Shown here: positions 49,836 through 51,383 of the stretch, piece after piece
Numbering within the stretch: position 1 is the stretch's first letter
Layout: every line of letters begins with the position of its first letter
Assembly (NCBI RefSeq): GCF_000423305.1
Contig: NZ_AUHS01000026.1
Location: forward strand, 1 to 51,383
From: Legionella moravica DSM 19234
GTDB taxonomy: Bacteria > Pseudomonadota > Gammaproteobacteria > Legionellales > Legionellaceae
Length of the DNA: 51,383 nt
Direction of reading: 5' to 3'
Translations under genes and position numbers: made by a program
The notes under the pieces: generated by a model
What the model was told of the DNA's origin: nothing
What the model saw: the letters and a program-made list of their open reading frames with translations, nothing else
Databases searched by the model: none

Positions 49836-51383
49836 ATGTTACAAAAGGACTTGCGTTGTTCAATAAGGAACTATTTCTTTATTTTTTCCTTTTTATTGTT
49901 CAGTTCTTCTGCTTTGTTTGCCCAGCATGAGCAACATAGTGCTTCAACGCAAAAGCAGACTTCTCCCAAGACAACAAAGCTTCAGCCTAAACCTGCGAAA
50001 AACAAAACGGAACAACCTATTGCTAAAAAGCAACCTGTTAAAACGGTGACGCCTCTCACCATGACAGGCGGAGCAAAGCATACGGTTAATTTGGTGGTTG
50101 CTTATAAAACGGTGAATTTTGCAGGAAAAACCAGGCGTGCCATTGCCGTCAATGGGCAAATTCCGGCACCGACCTTGCATTTTAAAGAGGGGGATGATGT
50201 CACCATCAATGTATACAACCATTTGGATGAGGGAACGTCCATTCATTGGCATGGTCTTTTAGTCCCTTGGCAAATGGATGGGGTAGATGAGGTGAGTCAA
50301 AAACCAATTCCTCCGGGAGGCGTGTTTCATTATCGCTTTAAGCTTTATCAACGGGGAACCTATTGGTATCACGCCCACGCCAAGGTTCAAGAACAAGAAG
50401 GTTTGTATGGTACTTTTATTATTGACCCACCATATCCTCCTAGCTATCACTACACCAAAGATTATGTGGTGGTGTTATCCGATTGGAGCAATACTCCTGC
50501 TGAACAAGTGCTTGCGAATTTAAAAAAAGACGGCGATTATTACGGTCCTCGATTTCCCCTCCAACCCTCACTCATGAAATTTCTTCATGATTATCGTAAA
50601 GCCCCTCCCGAAGAGCGTAAAAAATTAATCGCCGATTATAAAATGATGCAACAAACGCGCATGAGTATCTATGATTTAAGTGACGTGGCTTATGATGCGT
50701 ATTTATTAAATGGTCACTCTAAATCTCATCCTTGGAATGCTCCTGTGAAGGTAGGGGATACCGTGCGGCTACGCTTCATTGGCGCGGGAGCAAGCACCAT
50801 CTATCGTGTCAAAATTCCTGATGCCAAAGTGGACATGGTGCACATCCAGGGAAATGATGTGACACCTTACCCCATTGAGGATTTTTGGATCGCACCGGGT
50901 GAAACCTATGATATCTTGGTGAGCATTCAAAAAGACAAGCCTTACATTATTTATGCCGAGTCGATTGATACCCTGGGCAAAGCTTATGGATCCTTAGTGA
51001 CTTCCCCTAATCAAGTCGTCAATTATCAGCAAGTCATGCCCTTTCCTGAGCCGCTTCCAGTCACGAGAGACATGATGGAAAACATGATGAAGTCAGGCAT
51101 GAATCAAGGTGTCATGAATACAAAAGCATCAACGATGATGAATAATGTCAGATCCTCCCAGGCAATGAAACAAATGAGGATAACCTCACAAATCCAGAAT
51201 GGGAATTTACCAAGTTCTTCTCATCAAAAACAACCGATACATTCTAAATTAAACACTGTTACGTCAAAAATGAAGCAGGACATAAACCTGGATCAAGGGA
51301 CGAAGATGGATCCCAACATGAAGATGGATCAAGGGACGAAGATGGATCCCAACATGAAGATGGATCAAGGGACGAAGATGGAT
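49836..51383 (+). CDS. copA: CopA-type multicopper oxidase, Met-rich, cut by window end
   Basis: The frame runs from ATG 49836 to the window end (516 codons, no stop). There is a signal peptide (to about residue 30, SSALFAQ), a Lys/Thr/Pro-rich linker (35-75) and then the oxidase: HWHGLLVPWQMDGV (H137, H139) and YWYHAHAKVQEQEGLYG. After VDMVHIQGNDVTPYPIEDFW comes a Met-rich region (about 410-516, MMENMMKSGMNQGVMN). This ends in 12-residue repeats DQGTKMDPNMKM, encoded by 36-base DNA repeats from 51291. This matches PcoA/CopA copper-resistance oxidases, whose Met-rich insert binds Cu(I). The C-terminal copper ligands must lie beyond the window. It is distinct from the P-type ATPase at 35902, which carries the same symbol by convention. 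Confidence 0.88.
   Translation, partial: MLQKDLRCSIRNYFFIFSFLLFSSSALFAQHEQHSASTQKQTSPKTTKLQPKPAKNKTEQPIAKKQPVKTVTPLTMTGGAKHTVNLVVAYKTVNFAGKTRRAIAVNGQIPAPTLHFKEGDDVTINVYNHLDEGTSIHWHGLLVPWQMDGVDEVSQKPIPPGGVFHYRFKLYQRGTYWYHAHAKVQEQEGLYGTFIIDPPYPPSYHYTKDYVVVLSDWSNTPAEQVLANLKKDGDYYGPRFPLQPSLMKFLHDYRKAPPEERKKLIADYKMMQQTRMSIYDLSDVAYDAYLLNGHSKSHPWNAPVKVGDTVRLRFIGAGASTIYRVKIPDAKVDMVHIQGNDVTPYPIEDFWIAPGETYDILVSIQKDKPYIIYAESIDTLGKAYGSLVTSPNQVVNYQQVMPFPEPLPVTRDMMENMMKSGMNQGVMNTKASTMMNNVRSSQAMKQMRITSQIQNGNLPSSSHQKQPIHSKLNTVTSKMKQDINLDQGTKMDPNMKMDQGTKMDPNMKMDQGTKMD
51291..51383 (+). repeat. 36-bp tandem repeat encoding D-Q-G-T-K-M-D-P-N-M-K-M
   Basis: Copies begin at 51291, 51327 and 51363 (the last cut by the window end) and are identical in the visible sequence. 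The unit itself contains a related half (GGGACGAAGATGGAT versus CCCAACATGAAGATGGAT). Identical copies point to recent expansion by slippage or recombination. Confidence 0.9.

Overview
The window looks like part of a mobile island from Legionella or a close relative. The DNA is AT-rich. An lvr-type regulatory module (S24 repressor, LvrA-like, LvrB-like and a CsrA paralogue) sits directly upstream of a complete-looking GI-type (PFL_46xx/47xx family) conjugative type IV secretion operon, an arrangement I know from Legionella integrative conjugative elements. The left boundary is visible. Bases 1-167 carry the end of an ISL3-like transposase, and 168-215 are the 3' part of a tRNA gene on the minus strand, which reads as a remnant attachment site with the element extending to the right. 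No integrase or relaxase lies in the window, so the element or its remains continue beyond 51383.

Layout: (1) 168-625, att remnant, a perfect inverted repeat and the C-terminal stub of a DUF1016/YhcG nuclease. (2) 626-2948, arsenic operon arsR-arsI-arsC-acr3. (3) 3065-5200, a Cd/Zn-type P1B ATPase. (4) 5304-5564, an AlpA-like excisionase/regulator broken by a stop codon. (5) 5718-9558, a small cassette that I regard as the most interesting part: a 53-residue peptide gene, a borosin-type peptide backbone N-methyltransferase, an unrecognised 434-residue protein and a POT/MFS transporter, which together resemble a split-borosin RiPP locus. (6) 9716-12434, small HTH-like gene, lvrR, lvrA, lvrB and lvrC. 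(7) 12473-29244, the conjugation operon: PilL-N, outer and inner membrane proteins, pilin, VirB3/8/9/10/7-like subunits, VirB4-like ATPase, TraU/TraH/TraG-like proteins and, at its end, the TraD coupling ATPase. (8) 29251-35371 minus, a four-gene operon for an MBL-fold RNA nuclease-like protein, an AMP phosphorylase-like enzyme, a PRPP synthetase-like protein and phosphoketolase. (9) 35619-46025, copper operon csoR-copA-cusCBA-like RND-accessory protein-multicopper oxidase-lipoprotein. (10) 46119-51383, a GGDEF protein, a DUF3141 protein, a 51-residue acidic protein, a DUF2231 membrane protein and a second, Met-rich multicopper oxidase cut off by the window end.

How it fits together: the T4SS and lvr genes would move and control the island, and the flanking cargo gives arsenic, cadmium/zinc and copper resistance. 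A palindrome typical of CsoR operators lies between the divergent csoR and phosphoketolase operons and sits inside a good minus-strand promoter, suggesting that the carbon/nucleotide salvage operon is co-regulated with copper efflux. The putative RiPP cassette is cargo between the metal genes and lvr. All family assignments come from recalled motifs and were not confirmed by database searches.
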